This document shows, piece after piece, positions 10,860 to 18,961 of a DNA stretch of 49,756 nt. The notes beneath the pieces were generated by a model, which searched no databases, had not been told where the DNA came from, and was given only the letters and a program-made list of their open reading frames with translations. The DNA is taken from NCBI GenBank assembly GCA_021731445.1, contig JAKFXK010000055.1, positions 1 through 49,756 of the forward strand, written 5' to 3'. The translations under genes and the position numbers were made by a program. Numbering within the stretch: position 1 is the stretch's first letter; every line of letters begins with the position of its first letter. The DNA comes from Nevskiaceae bacterium (lineage in GTDB: Bacteria; Pseudomonadota; Gammaproteobacteria; Nevskiales; Nevskiaceae).

Positions 10860-12545
10860 CTAGCGGTGCCAGATCACCGGCTGCCTCGCCGCCACCCAGG
10901 CATCAAAGTGCTTCGCATAAGTCGATTCGATCATCGGCCGTTTCACCTTCATGGTCGGCGTGATGAACTGGTTTTCGACCGTCCACTGCTCCGGCACCAC
11001 CGCAAAAAAATCCAGCTGCTCGTGTTCGTTGAGCTGGGCATTGACGGCCGCGAGATGTGCAGCCAGCGAGGCACCCAACTCGGCCTTTTTCTCGGCGCTT
11101 TCTACGCAGGCCTTGGCGATGTCGGCATTGAGCATGAGCAAGGCAAACGGCTGCGGATAAGTGCTGCCCGCAACACAGCAGGCCTCGATGGCGCTGTGGG
11201 TGCTGAGTTTGTTTTCGATCGGTGCCGGGGCCACGTACTTGCCCTTGCTGGTCTTGAACTGCTCTTTCAGGCGACCGACGATCTTCAGCCGCCCGGCCTC
11301 GTCGATCTCGCCCAGATCGCCGGTGCGGAGCCAGCCATCCTCGGTCATGGTCTCGCGGGTTTTTTCCGGCTCCTTGAAATAGCCCTGCATCAGGCTGGGG
11401 CCGCGCGTCTGAACCTCGCCTTCGGGCGAGAGGCGGTGCTCGGTGCCCTCCCAGCAATGGCCCACATAGCCGATGCGGGCCTGGCCCACGCGCGAGCCGT
11501 GCGACACCCCAAAGTTTTCGGTCATGCCATAGCCCTCGAGCAGTTCAAGGCCGAGGCTGCGGTACCACTCGATCAGCGATACCGGCATGGGGGCCGCTCC
11601 ACCACCGGCGATGCGGACGGCATCCAGCCCCAAGGCCTTGAGCAGTTTCTTTTTGACCAGTCCGCTGATGATCGGGATCTTCAGCAAGCGGTCGAGCTTG
11701 GCCTTGGGCATCTTGGCGAACACGCCCTGCTGGAACTTGGTCCACAGGCGCGGCACCGAGATGAAGTAGGTCGGCCGTGCGCGACGCAGGTCGGCCGCGA
11801 AGGTATCGAGCGATTCGACAAAGAACACGCGAAAGCCGCAGCGGATGGAGTTGGCTTCCACTAGCCAGCGCTCGGCGACATGGGCGAGCGGCAGGTAGGA
11901 GAGCATACGGTCGTCGGGCGAAAGACTGCCACGCTGCTCCGGCGGGGTGCCCGACCAGCCAATGTTGCCGAAGTTGTGCATCACGCCCTTGGGCATGCCG
12001 GTGGTGCCTGAGGTGTAGACGATGGTGGCGAGTTCATCGGCCGCGCGCACCACTTCGCCTTGCAGCGGCAAGGTCTCCGAGACGATGCGATCCCATTGCG
12101 CGTAGTCGGTTTTTGGCGCCAGCGGCATGGCGATGCAAAGCACATTCGCCGGGATGCCGGGGCGCATCTGCTCAAAGCCGTCGAGCTTGCCGATGAAGCA
12201 GGCTTTTGCCTCGCTGTGTTCGAGAATCTGCCGCACGCTCTCGGTGGTCAGCGTCGGGTAGATCGGTACGGACACATAGCCAGCCATCCAGATCGCGTAG
12301 TCGGCCATGATCCAGTGCGCGGAGTTCTTGCCAAGGATTGCTACCGTCGAACCTTGAGGCCAGCCCTGCGCCTTGAGGTACGCCGCGATGCGCCGCGCCT
12401 CACCGACTGCATGACCCCAGGTGTAGTCGCGGACGACGCCATTGCCCATCGGCTGTGTGAGGTAGGCGTGGTGCGGGCGCGTGCGCTCCCAATGAAAGAT
12501 GCGTGCAAGCGGCAGGTGCTCCGGCGCGCAGGGACTCTGAGCCAT
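10860..12545 (-). CDS. AMP-forming long-chain fatty acid-CoA ligase family protein
   Basis: This is an adenylate-forming enzyme of 561 residues that resembles the eukaryote-like long-chain acyl-CoA synthetase group (COG1022) more than E. coli FadD. The ATP/AMP motif IVYTSGTTGMPKG is at about residues 175-187. The EGYGMTE motif, the WLRTGDLGEID motif with its conserved Asp, and the hinge GRLKEQFKTSKGKYV are all present. It should activate fatty acids to acyl-CoA for oxidation or for storage-lipid synthesis. A good GAGGAG ribosome site precedes the ATG at 12543-12545. It is divergent from the acyl-CoA dehydrogenase, with an 89-bp shared promoter region, which suggests a common role in fatty-acid use. 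Chain-length preference is unknown. Confidence 0.88.
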   Translation of the reverse strand: MAQSPCAPEHLPLARIFHWERTRPHHAYLTQPMGNGVVRDYTWGHAVGEARRIAAYLKAQGWPQGSTVAILGKNSAHWIMADYAIWMAGYVSVPIYPTLTTESVRQILEHSEAKACFIGKLDGFEQMRPGIPANVLCIAMPLAPKTDYAQWDRIVSETLPLQGEVVRAADELATIVYTSGTTGMPKGVMHNFGNIGWSGTPPEQRGSLSPDDRMLSYLPLAHVAERWLVEANSIRCGFRVFFVESLDTFAADLRRARPTYFISVPRLWTKFQQGVFAKMPKAKLDRLLKIPIISGLVKKKLLKALGLDAVRIAGGGAAPMPVSLIEWYRSLGLELLEGYGMTENFGVSHGSRVGQARIGYVGHCWEGTEHRLSPEGEVQTRGPSLMQGYFKEPEKTRETMTEDGWLRTGDLGEIDEAGRLKIVGRLKEQFKTSKGKYVAPAPIENKLSTHSAIEACCVAGSTYPQPFALLMLNADIAKACVESAEKKAELGASLAAHLAAVNAQLNEHEQLDFFAVVPEQWTVENQFITPTMKVKRPMIESTYAKHFDAWVAARQPVIWHR

Positions 12546-12634
12546 GTCTTCTCTCCTCTTGTAGTGTGGCGATGCTAGCGCATCAGCAGCGACTCCCGTA
12601 ACCTGCCCGCACAGTAAAATGCGAGGAGATGGAA

Positions 12635-13786
12635 ATGGCGATAGCTGCCAGAAGTCCTTTCTACAATGCAGAGCACGAAGACTTCCGCAGCCAAGTGCGA
12701 CGCTTTGTGGAAAGAGAGATTGTTCCCCATATCGACCGCTGGGAAGCGGCCGAAACCTTGCCGCGCGAGCTGCACAAAAAGGCAGCCAATGCCGGCTTGT
12801 TGCAGATCGGCTTTCCTGAATCCTGCGGCGGTGTCGAGGTGCCTGACCTGTTCTACCTGATCGTGCTCACCGAGGAGCTGGCACGCGCCGGCAGCGGTGG
12901 TCTCATCGCCTCGCTGATGAGCCACGGCATTGCCACGCCTCCGATTGCCCATGCAGGCACCCCCGCGCAGAAGGCCCGCTTCGCTGCCCCTGTGCTGGCG
13001 GGCGAGAAGATCGCCGCACTCGCCATCACCGAACCCGGTGGCGGCTCGGATGTGGCCAACCTCAAGACCAGGGCGGTACGCGAGGGCGACGACTACCTCG
13101 TTAACGGCAGCAAGACCTTCATCACCAGTGGCATGCGCGCCGATTTTGTGACCTGTGCGGTACGCACCGATGGCGAGGGCATGGGCGGCATTTCGCTGTT
13201 GGTGATCGAGGACGGCATGGCGGGTTTCACTCGCACGCCGCTGCAAAAGATGGGCTGGTGGTGCTCCGACACTGCCACGCTCTACTTTCAGGATTGTCGG
13301 GTGCCGGTTGCCAACCGCATCGGCGCGGAGAACATGGGCTTCATGGCGATCATGATGAACTTCAACCAAGAGCGGATCATGCTGGCCGCCCAGGCCTGGG
13401 CGTTCGCACAAGTCTGTTACGAAGAATCGCTGGCCTATGCGCGCGAGCGCCAGACCTTCGGCAAGGCACTGATTCGCAACCAGGTGATCCGCCACAAGCT
13501 CACCGACATGAAGATGCGGCTGGATGCCGTGAAAGCGCATCTCGATGTACTGGCCTGGCGCGTATCCAACAAGCAGATGCCGGTGGCGGAGGTCTGCCTG
13601 CTGAAGAACCACGCCTGCACCACGCTGGAATGGATCGCCAATGAAGCGATGCAGGTTTTTGGCGGTGCCGGCTATCTGCGCGGCGCCAAGGTCGAGCGCA
13701 TCTACCGCGAGACCAAGGTGCTCACCATCGGGGGAGGTTCGCTGGAGATCATGAAGGACCTGGCGTCGAAACAGATGGGCTACTGA
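12635..13786 (+). CDS. Acyl-CoA dehydrogenase (LCAD/IVD-type active site)
   Basis: This is an FAD-dependent acyl-CoA dehydrogenase of 383 residues that makes 2-enoyl-CoA. FAD and substrate motifs are clear: LAITEPGGGSDVANL near 129-143, FITSGMRADF, and the C-terminal QVFGGAGYL and RIYRETKV. The position that holds the catalytic Glu in MCAD (YEGT) reads GGGS here. A Glu is instead found in NFNQERIM (residue 246), the place used by long-chain and isovaleryl-CoA dehydrogenases. I chose the ATG at 12635. The GAGGAG at 12623-12628 abuts the earlier ATG at 12629 but lies 6 nt before 12635. The related long-chain ligase is divergent just upstream. Confidence 0.88.
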   Translation: MAIAARSPFYNAEHEDFRSQVRRFVEREIVPHIDRWEAAETLPRELHKKAANAGLLQIGFPESCGGVEVPDLFYLIVLTEELARAGSGGLIASLMSHGIATPPIAHAGTPAQKARFAAPVLAGEKIAALAITEPGGGSDVANLKTRAVREGDDYLVNGSKTFITSGMRADFVTCAVRTDGEGMGGISLLVIEDGMAGFTRTPLQKMGWWCSDTATLYFQDCRVPVANRIGAENMGFMAIMMNFNQERIMLAAQAWAFAQVCYEESLAYARERQTFGKALIRNQVIRHKLTDMKMRLDAVKAHLDVLAWRVSNKQMPVAEVCLLKNHACTTLEWIANEAMQVFGGAGYLRGAKVERIYRETKVLTIGGGSLEIMKDLASKQMGY

Positions 13787-13802
13787 CGCGGTCCGGTGTC
13801 TG

Positions 13803-13822
13803 TGTTGTCCCGGAGGACAACG
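13803..13822. terminator. Possible terminator between convergent genes
   Basis: GTTGTCC (13804-13810) and GGACAAC (13815-13821) form a 7-bp stem with a 4-nt loop in the 42-bp gap between two convergent genes. Only a weak T-rich stretch follows on the plus strand (GATTTATTC), so intrinsic termination is plausible but not certain. Confidence 0.4.
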
Positions 13823-13828
13823 ATTTAT

Positions 13829-14917
13829 TCAACCACCGATGTAGCGAAACCGTACTCGCTGCGTTAGCCCGCAGAACAATTCGTAGGCCAGGGTGTTGGC
13901 ATAGCCCGCCACTTCTTCAGCGGGTAGCGCAGCACCCCAGAGGGTGACCGCATCACCCACTGCGGCCTGCGGTACGGTGCGCAGATCGACGGTGATCATG
14001 TCCATCGAGACACGACCCACCAGCGGCACCCGACTGCCGCGCACGATCACCGGCGTGCCGCTGGGCAGGCAGCGATGCACGCCATCGGCGTAGCCCACCG
14101 CGACCACACCGATGGGCATGCGCTCTGGCGTACGCCAGGTCTGACCGTAGCCGATGGCTTCGTTGGCATCGTATTCGCGGATGGCGATGAGGCGGCTTTG
14201 CAGGGTCAGTACGGGCTTCAAGCCCAGATCGCTGCCGAGTTTGCCGGGCAGCGGCGAGGCGCCGTAGAGCATCAGGCCGGGACGCACCCAATCCACCCTC
14301 GCCTCGGGCCAGGCCAGCAGGCCGGCGGAGTTGGCGATGGAACGCGGCCCCGCAACCCCCTGCAATGCCTGGCTGTAGGCGGCAATCTGCCGCGGCGTGG
14401 CGGCGTTGTCCGGTTCATCCGCACAGGCCAGATGGGTGATCCAGCCCTGAAACGTCCAGGCCGGATGCCGCTTGAGGGTTTCGACCAGGCGCGGCACGTC
14501 GGTGAGGGGGAAGCCCAAGCGGTGCATGCCGCTGTCGAGCTTGAACCAGACGTGGATCTCGGCGCTGGCCGGCAGCTGTTCGAGCAGGGCAATCTGCCAG
14601 TGGTCGTGCACCACCACCTGCAGACGCTCGTAGACGGCGAGTGCAGCCTCTTCGATGGAGATCACGCCTTCTAGCAACGTGATCGGCGTGGTGGAGAGAT
14701 GCGCCTCGCGCAGCTGCATGGCTTCCTCCATGCAGGCCACTGCGAGTGCACCGACACCCTCGGCTTCGAGTGCGCGTGCGACCGGCACTGCGCCGTGGCC
14801 ATAGGCATCGGCCTTCACCGCCGCCATGATCCTGCTGCGCGGCGCGACCTGCCTGACCACGCGCACGTTGTGGCGCAGGGCCGCGAGATCAACCGTTGCG
14901 GTGACGCGCGGGATCAT
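13829..14917 (-). CDS. alr: Alanine racemase Alr
   Basis: Alr interconverts L- and D-alanine for peptidoglycan, using pyridoxal phosphate. It has 362 residues. The PLP lysine is Lys35 in AAVKADAYGHG. The GMHRLGF stretch near 130 and the second catalytic Tyr in EAIGYGQTW are present, and the protein ends in the usual beta-domain. The start codon overlaps the dnaB stop by 4 bp (14914-14917), so the gene is translationally coupled to dnaB. The dnaB-alr pairing is common in gammaproteobacteria. Confidence 0.95.
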   Translation of the reverse strand: MIPRVTATVDLAALRHNVRVVRQVAPRSRIMAAVKADAYGHGAVPVARALEAEGVGALAVACMEEAMQLREAHLSTTPITLLEGVISIEEAALAVYERLQVVVHDHWQIALLEQLPASAEIHVWFKLDSGMHRLGFPLTDVPRLVETLKRHPAWTFQGWITHLACADEPDNAATPRQIAAYSQALQGVAGPRSIANSAGLLAWPEARVDWVRPGLMLYGASPLPGKLGSDLGLKPVLTLQSRLIAIREYDANEAIGYGQTWRTPERMPIGVVAVGYADGVHRCLPSGTPVIVRGSRVPLVGRVSMDMITVDLRTVPQAAVGDAVTLWGAALPAEEVAGYANTLAYELFCGLTQRVRFRYIGG

Positions 14918-16332
14918 GCGTAGTCGTCGTAACCGGCGGGTGCCAGGGCGTCGAGATTGTCGAAGCGGGTGAACTGGCCGAGGAAGGCGGTGCGGCAGAT
15001 GCCGGTCGGGCCATTGCGCTGCTTGGCGATGATGAGTTCCGCCGTGCCCTTGTCGGGCGTGTCCTTGTTGTAGACCTCGTCGCGGTAGATGAAGACGATG
15101 ACGTCGGCGTCCTGCTCGATACCGCCGGACTCCCTCAGGTCGGCCATGCGCGGCCGCTTGTTGTCGCGGTTTTCGACGCCACGATTGAGCTGTGAGAGCG
15201 CGATGATGGGCACGTTGAGCTCTTTCGCCAGCGACTTCAGGTTGCGCGAAATCTCGGAGATCTCGTTGGTGCGGCTCTCGCTGCCGGGGATCTGCATGAG
15301 CTGGATGTAGTCCACCACGATCAGGCTCAAACCATGCCTTCCCGCCACGCGTCTGGCACGGCTGCGCAAATCCAAGGGCGACAGCCCGCCGGTTTCGTCG
15401 ATGTAGAGCGGGGCATCCTGAATCATGCCCATGGCGGAGCTGAACTTGCTCCAGTCCATGTCGTTCATCTGGCCGGTGCGCAGTCGCTGCTGGTCGACGC
15501 GCCCGAAGGACGACACCACGCGGATGCCCAGCTGCTCGGCCGACATTTCCATGCTGAACACCAGCGTCGGCAGCTTTTTATCGACCGCCGCGTACTCGGC
15601 GATGTTCATCGCAAAACTGGTCTTGCCCATCGAGGGACGGCCCGCAACGATGATGAGATCGCCAGGGTGCAGGCCATTGGTCATCTCGTCGAACTTGGTG
15701 AAGCCGGTCGAGAGGCCACCCGTGCCGTTGGGGTTGGCCTGCATGGCCCGCATCTTCTTGTCGAGCGCCTCCATCAGTGGCGCCATCTGCATGTACTGCG
15801 ATTTCGATTTGGCATCGCGGCCACGCAGCTTGGTGAGCTGCTGTTCGGCCACATCCAGCAACTCGGTGGCATTGCGGCCTTCGGGGCGGAAAGCCAGTTC
15901 GGTGATCTGGTCGCCCGCCGACACCAGGCCGCGCAGCACGGCGCGTTCGCGCACGATGCGCGCGTATTCGGCGACATTGGCGGCACCCGGCGTATCGTTG
16001 ACCAGCTGCCCCAGGTACGGCATGCCTTCCACGTCTTCGAGCTTGCCCAGGTTGCGCAGGTAGTCGGAAACGGTGATGAAATCACAGGGCCGCGACTGGT
16101 TGGCGAGCGCGCACAGGGCCTTGAAGATGATGCGGTGCTTCTCGAAGTAGAAATCGTCTTCCACCACGATGTCGAGCACCTCGAACACGCCCCGCGTGTC
16201 GAGCATCATGCCGCCCAGCACCGACATCTCGGCCTCTTCGGAGTGCGGCGGCACCTTCGGCGTGAGCAGCTGGCGCACCTTGCCCGTGCCCTGGGGGCGG
16301 TCGCTGCGGTCTAGATATTCGATGGGAGCCAT
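14914..16332 (-). CDS. dnaB: Replicative DNA helicase DnaB
   Basis: DnaB is the hexameric 5'-3' helicase of the replication fork. It has 472 residues, against 471 in E. coli. The N-terminal helical domain starts at PPHSEEAEMSVLGGMML (about residues 28-44). The RecA-like domain carries the Walker A motif AGRPSMGKTSFAMN, then the Walker B-like LIVVDYIQLM and ALSQLNRGVE. No intein or insertion is visible. It lies downstream of the rpsF-rpsR-rplI operon but is separated from it by a strong terminator and 194 bp, so it probably has its own promoter. It is coupled to alr downstream. Confidence 0.96.
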   Translation of the reverse strand: MAPIEYLDRSDRPQGTGKVRQLLTPKVPPHSEEAEMSVLGGMMLDTRGVFEVLDIVVEDDFYFEKHRIIFKALCALANQSRPCDFITVSDYLRNLGKLEDVEGMPYLGQLVNDTPGAANVAEYARIVRERAVLRGLVSAGDQITELAFRPEGRNATELLDVAEQQLTKLRGRDAKSKSQYMQMAPLMEALDKKMRAMQANPNGTGGLSTGFTKFDEMTNGLHPGDLIIVAGRPSMGKTSFAMNIAEYAAVDKKLPTLVFSMEMSAEQLGIRVVSSFGRVDQQRLRTGQMNDMDWSKFSSAMGMIQDAPLYIDETGGLSPLDLRSRARRVAGRHGLSLIVVDYIQLMQIPGSESRTNEISEISRNLKSLAKELNVPIIALSQLNRGVENRDNKRPRMADLRESGGIEQDADVIVFIYRDEVYNKDTPDKGTAELIIAKQRNGPTGICRTAFLGQFTRFDNLDALAPAGYDDYA

Positions 16333-16473
16333 ACCGCTACTCTAATCCTTCAGACGCTGCCTTCAGCAGGGCCAAACCCGGTGGGTAGAAAATGAAAGTC
16401 CCGTGGGCAGGCCGTGGATAAGTCATACGTCCCCTGCAAGCGGCAATGGCTGCCGCGAAGCACAGCCGCATCC

Positions 16474-16506
16474 CAAAAACAAACGGCCCGCACAGGGCGG
16501 GCCGTT
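16474..16506 (-). terminator. Intrinsic terminator of the rpsF-rpsR-rplI operon
   Basis: On the minus strand AACGGCCCG (16498-16506) and CGGGCCGTT (16482-16490) form a 9-bp GC-rich stem followed by GTTTGTTTTT. It lies 20 bp after the rplI stop and should separate the ribosomal operon from dnaB. Confidence 0.9.
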
Positions 16507-16526
16507 GCTGATGCAGAAAAGGCTTT

Positions 16527-16979
16527 TTAGGCTTTTTCGGCCTCGACCTTGATGGCGACTTCGACTTCCACCTCGGAGTGCAGGCGCACCAGCACCTTGA
16601 ACTCGCCGGTGTTGCGGATCGGGCCTGCCAGCAGGTTGATCTCGCTCTTGTCGAGTTCGACCTTTTGTGCAGCCGCAGCGCGCTCGATTTCGGCAGGGCC
16701 GACCGAGCCGTACAGCTTGCCCTCTTCAGAAGCCAGCATGCGGACAACGAAAGTCATCCCTTCCAGCTTGCTGGCGCGGATCTTGGCGGCAGCGACGGAA
16801 TCGTTGGCCTTCTTCACCAGTTCGGACTTGCGGGTCTCGAACACCGTCTTGTTGGCAGCCGTGGCGGGCAGCGCCTTGCCATTGGGCATCAGGTAGTTGC
16901 GGCCATAGCCGGGCTTTACCTTCACCACATCGCCCAGATCGCCGAGGTGCTTAATTTTTTCGAGCAGGATCAAATCCAT
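16527..16979 (-). CDS. rplI: 50S ribosomal protein bL9
   Basis: bL9 has 150 residues, two globular domains and a long connecting helix, and binds 23S rRNA near the L1 stalk. The N-terminal signature MDLILLEKIKHLGDLGDVVKVKPGYGRNYL is fully recognisable (given here in part as residues 1-20, MDLILLEKIKHLGDLGDVVK, and then VKPGYGRNYL). A clear AAGGAG ribosome site precedes the ATG. It is the last gene of the rpsF-rpsR-rplI operon, 10 bp after rpsR. Confidence 0.97.
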   Translation of the reverse strand: MDLILLEKIKHLGDLGDVVKVKPGYGRNYLMPNGKALPATAANKTVFETRKSELVKKANDSVAAAKIRASKLEGMTFVVRMLASEEGKLYGSVGPAEIERAAAAQKVELDKSEINLLAGPIRNTGEFKVLVRLHSEVEVEVAIKVEAEKA

Positions 16980-16989
16980 GAGAGTCTCC

Positions 16990-17220
16990 TTACTCGTGCT
17001 TGTCGGTGTAGGGCAGCAGCGCCAGGAAGCGCGCGCGCTTCACAGCGTTGGTGATCTGCCGCTGGTAGTAGCTCACCGTGCCGGTGACACGGGCAGGCTG
17101 CAGCTTGGCGTTTTCGCTGATGTACTGCTTCAGCAGGTTCACATCCTTGTAGTCGATCGGCTGTGCGAAGTCGGACGAGAACTTGCAGGAACGACGCTTG
17201 TTACGGACGAAACGGCTCAT
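16990..17220 (-). CDS. rpsR: 30S ribosomal protein bS18
   Basis: bS18 has 76 residues and pairs with bS6 on the 30S platform. The typical FKFSSD-like segment ([19 protein letters not shown]) and the basic stretch [19 protein letters not shown] are present. The start codon overlaps the rpsF stop by 4 bp (17217-17220), which fits equal production of the two partners. No zinc-binding cysteine cluster is present. Confidence 0.97.
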   Translation of the reverse strand: MSRFVRNKRRSCKFSSDFAQPIDYKDVNLLKQYISENAKLQPARVTGTVSYYQRQITNAVKRARFLALLPYTDKHE

Positions 17221-17633
17221 GCTTCGGTCTCCTCTGCCACAGCAACTTCAGCGGTGTCATCGGCAGGTGCGACAGCATCGCCACGGGCCTTGTACTCGCG
17301 CTTGTTTTCTTCTTCGGGATTTTTGAACAGTGCGGACTGGCCGGTCACTGCCCCTTCGGTGCGCACGACCATCTTGCGGATGACGGCGTCGTTGAACTTG
17401 AAGGCATTTTCGAGTTCGGCCAGGGCCTTGTCGGTGCATTCGACGTTCATCAGCAGGTAGTGCGCCTTGTGCAGCTTGGCGATGGGGTACGCCAGCTGGC
17501 GACGGCCCCAGTCTTCGAGGCGGTGAATCTTGCCGCCGTCGGCTTCGATAAATGCTTTGTAACGCTCGGTCATGGCCGGGACCTGTTCAGACTGGTCCGG
17601 GTGCACCATGACCACGATTTCATAGTGGCGCAT
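17217..17633 (-). CDS. rpsF: 30S ribosomal protein bS6
   Basis: bS6 has 138 residues. The N-terminal [19 protein letters not shown] and the central [21 protein letters not shown] are diagnostic. The C-terminus is an acidic tail rich in Glu and Ala, as in E. coli, where the tail receives extra glutamates from RimK. RimK is not in this window. The ribosome site AAGGAG lies 7 bp before the ATG. The mRNA leader contains a two-part stem (17651-17699) that may be the S6:S18 autoregulatory site. Confidence 0.97.
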   Translation of the reverse strand: MRHYEIVVMVHPDQSEQVPAMTERYKAFIEADGGKIHRLEDWGRRQLAYPIAKLHKAHYLLMNVECTDKALAELENAFKFNDAVIRKMVVRTEGAVTGQSALFKNPEEENKREYKARGDAVAPADDTAEVAVAEETEA

Positions 17634-17650
17634 GCAACTCCTTGTGGATT

Positions 17651-17699
17651 AAGCCCCCCGCATCAAAGGCGGTGGAGCAAGGAAAACCGCCGAGGGGTT
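17651..17699 (-). promoter_or_regulatory. Structured rpsF leader, possible S6:S18 autoregulatory element
   Basis: On the minus strand, 18 bp before the rpsF start, GGCGG (17691-17687) pairs with CCGCC (17672-17668) around a 14-nt loop. This sits on an outer stem of at least 4 C-G pairs (17697-17694 with 17657-17654), separated by an asymmetric internal loop whose longer 3' arm reads TTTGATG. A hairpin with a CCG-containing asymmetric loop is the known arrangement of S6:S18 leader sites, but I cannot confirm the consensus from memory. Confidence 0.45.
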
Positions 17700-17749
17700 C
17701 CTCTGCGGGGCGCGAAGGATACGCAAACAGTGCCTGCAGGGCAAGAGCC

Positions 17750-18616
17750 TTAGCTATCCAAGGCTTTTTCAGCCGCTTCGCGCCCCCGCTGCCTGAGCTC
17801 GGCTTCGAACCGCGCCTCCTCGATCTGATCGAGCACGGCACCGACATCCGCCTCTGGCGAGACATCGACGAACATGCCGGTCAGCACGCTGTCGGGCTTC
17901 AGCGCACTGGCCTGGAACAGCTTCCAGATTTCGCGTGCGTACTGGGTTTCGAGCAGCTCAGGCGCGGCGCGGCCAAACGTGGCGCGCATGTTGTTGACGT
18001 CGCGCTCCAGCATGGAGAACGCATTGTTGTTGCTGGCCGCACTCACGGCCTGCGGCAGGTCGATCACCACCGGGCCTTGGGCATCGACCAGCACGTTGTA
18101 TTCCGACAGATCGCCGTGAATCAAGCCTTCGCAGAGCATCAGCACGATCTGCCGCATCATGAAGGCGTGCCACTCGCGCGCCTGTTCCGGCGTGATGTCG
18201 ACGTCGTTGAGGCGCGGCGCGGGGTGGCCATCGGCATCGCAGACCAGTTCCATCAGCAGCACACCCGCATGCACGCCGTGCGGCTTGGGCACTCGCACAC
18301 CGGCGTAGTCGAGGCGGTACAGGGCCTCCACCTCGGCATTCTTCCACTCTTCTTCCTGCTGCTTTCGGCCGTGGCGGCTGGCACCCTTGCCCATCGCACG
18401 AGCATCGCGGCTGCCGCGTGCCTTGCGGCCCTCCTGGTACTGGGCGAGTTTGTGAAAACCACGATGCTCGGCCTCCTTGTAGACCTTGGCACAGCGCACC
18501 TCGTCACCACAGGCGACCACGAACACCGAGGCCTCCTTGCCGCTCTTGAGCTGCCGCAGCACGGCATCGACCATGCCGTTGTCGACCAGGGGTTGCAGGC
18601 CCTTGGGCGGCTTCAT
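17750..18616 (-). CDS. RIO-type serine protein kinase
   Basis: This is a RIO-family atypical kinase of 288 residues. An ATP-binding region is followed by the catalytic loop IHGDLSEYNVLV and the metal-binding DLPQ (VVIDLPQAVS), where most relatives have DFPQ. The region between (YQEGRKARGSRDARAMGKG) is basic. RIO kinases act in ribosome maturation in eukaryotes and archaea; the bacterial role is poorly known. The nearby ribosomal operon may or may not be relevant. I used the ATG at 18614-18616. An upstream TTG at 18640 would start inside a terminator tract. A strong terminator ends only 22 bp before this ATG, which leaves little room for a promoter. Met15 (18574) is another possible start. Confidence 0.85.
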   Translation of the reverse strand: MKPPKGLQPLVDNGMVDAVLRQLKSGKEASVFVVACGDEVRCAKVYKEAEHRGFHKLAQYQEGRKARGSRDARAMGKGASRHGRKQQEEEWKNAEVEALYRLDYAGVRVPKPHGVHAGVLLMELVCDADGHPAPRLNDVDITPEQAREWHAFMMRQIVLMLCEGLIHGDLSEYNVLVDAQGPVVIDLPQAVSAASNNNAFSMLERDVNNMRATFGRAAPELLETQYAREIWKLFQASALKPDSVLTGMFVDVSPEADVGAVLDQIEEARFEAELRQRGREAAEKALDS

Positions 18617-18636
18617 GGCAGGTGGCTCGGCTGGCC

Positions 18637-18662
18637 ACAAAAAAAGGCGGCGTGAGCCGCCT
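18637..18662 (-). terminator. Intrinsic terminator after the two small lysine-rich genes
   Basis: On the minus strand AGGCGGC (18662-18656) and GCCGCCT (18651-18645) form a perfect 7-bp stem with a 4-nt loop, followed by seven T residues. It lies 27 bp after the 31-residue gene and 22 bp before the start of the RIO kinase gene. Confidence 0.9.
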
Positions 18663-18689
18663 CTGCTGCTGGCTTGAAAAAGGCAGTCA

Positions 18690-18785
18690 CTACTTCTTTT
18701 TCTCGTTCTTCGCCGCTTTTTTTTCAGCCGGCGTCTGTGCGGGCTTCTTCTTGGTTTCCTTCTTGCGATCCATTCCCTTGCTCAT
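18690..18785 (-). CDS. Tiny lysine-rich conserved protein (31 aa)
   Basis: This is a 31-residue, very basic product that begins MSKGMDRKKETKKKPAQTPA and ends in AAKNEKKK. I recognise this type of small protein as a recurrent hypothetical in proteobacterial genomes. It has no known function, and nothing in the sequence indicates a fold beyond a probable unstructured or helical basic peptide. Evidence that it is real includes a GGAG ribosome site 9 bp before the ATG, a start that overlaps the stop of the upstream small gene (ATGA at 18782-18785), and a strong terminator just after it. The composition would suit nucleic-acid or ribosome binding, but that is only inference. Confidence 0.75.
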   Translation of the reverse strand: MSKGMDRKKETKKKPAQTPAEKKAAKNEKKK

Positions 18786-18961
18786 GGGGTTTGCTCCGGG
18801 TTGGTGGTGGTTGCGGGTGCTGCGGGGTCAGCCGCGTCGGAGGCGTCGGCCAAACCGGCGGCATGACCACCAGCCAGTTTCTTGAGACGCTTTTCTTCCT
18901 GCTGCTTGATCTTTTTCAGCTCGCGCTGGCGCTTTTCGAACTGGTAGTTTGGCTTTGCCAT
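18782..18961 (-). CDS. Small conserved protein with charged N-terminal helix (59 aa)
   Basis: This is a 59-residue product. The first 29 residues (MAKPNYQFEKRQRELKKIKQ and then QEEKRLKKL) are a highly charged predicted helix. The remainder is Ala/Asp/Pro/Thr-rich and probably disordered. The N-terminus resembles a small uncharacterised family widespread in proteobacteria. A GGAG site lies 7 bp before the ATG. Its stop overlaps the start of the 31-residue gene, so the two are translationally coupled and end at one terminator. It is divergent from the host-attachment-family gene, with 162 bp between them. The function is unknown. Confidence 0.75.
   Translation of the reverse strand: MAKPNYQFEKRQRELKKIKQQEEKRLKKLAGGHAAGLADASDAADPAAPATTTNPEQTP

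Noticed and set aside
15334-16314. Long open frame on the plus strand inside dnaB
   Set aside because: It is antisense to a complete, highly conserved helicase and has no domain.
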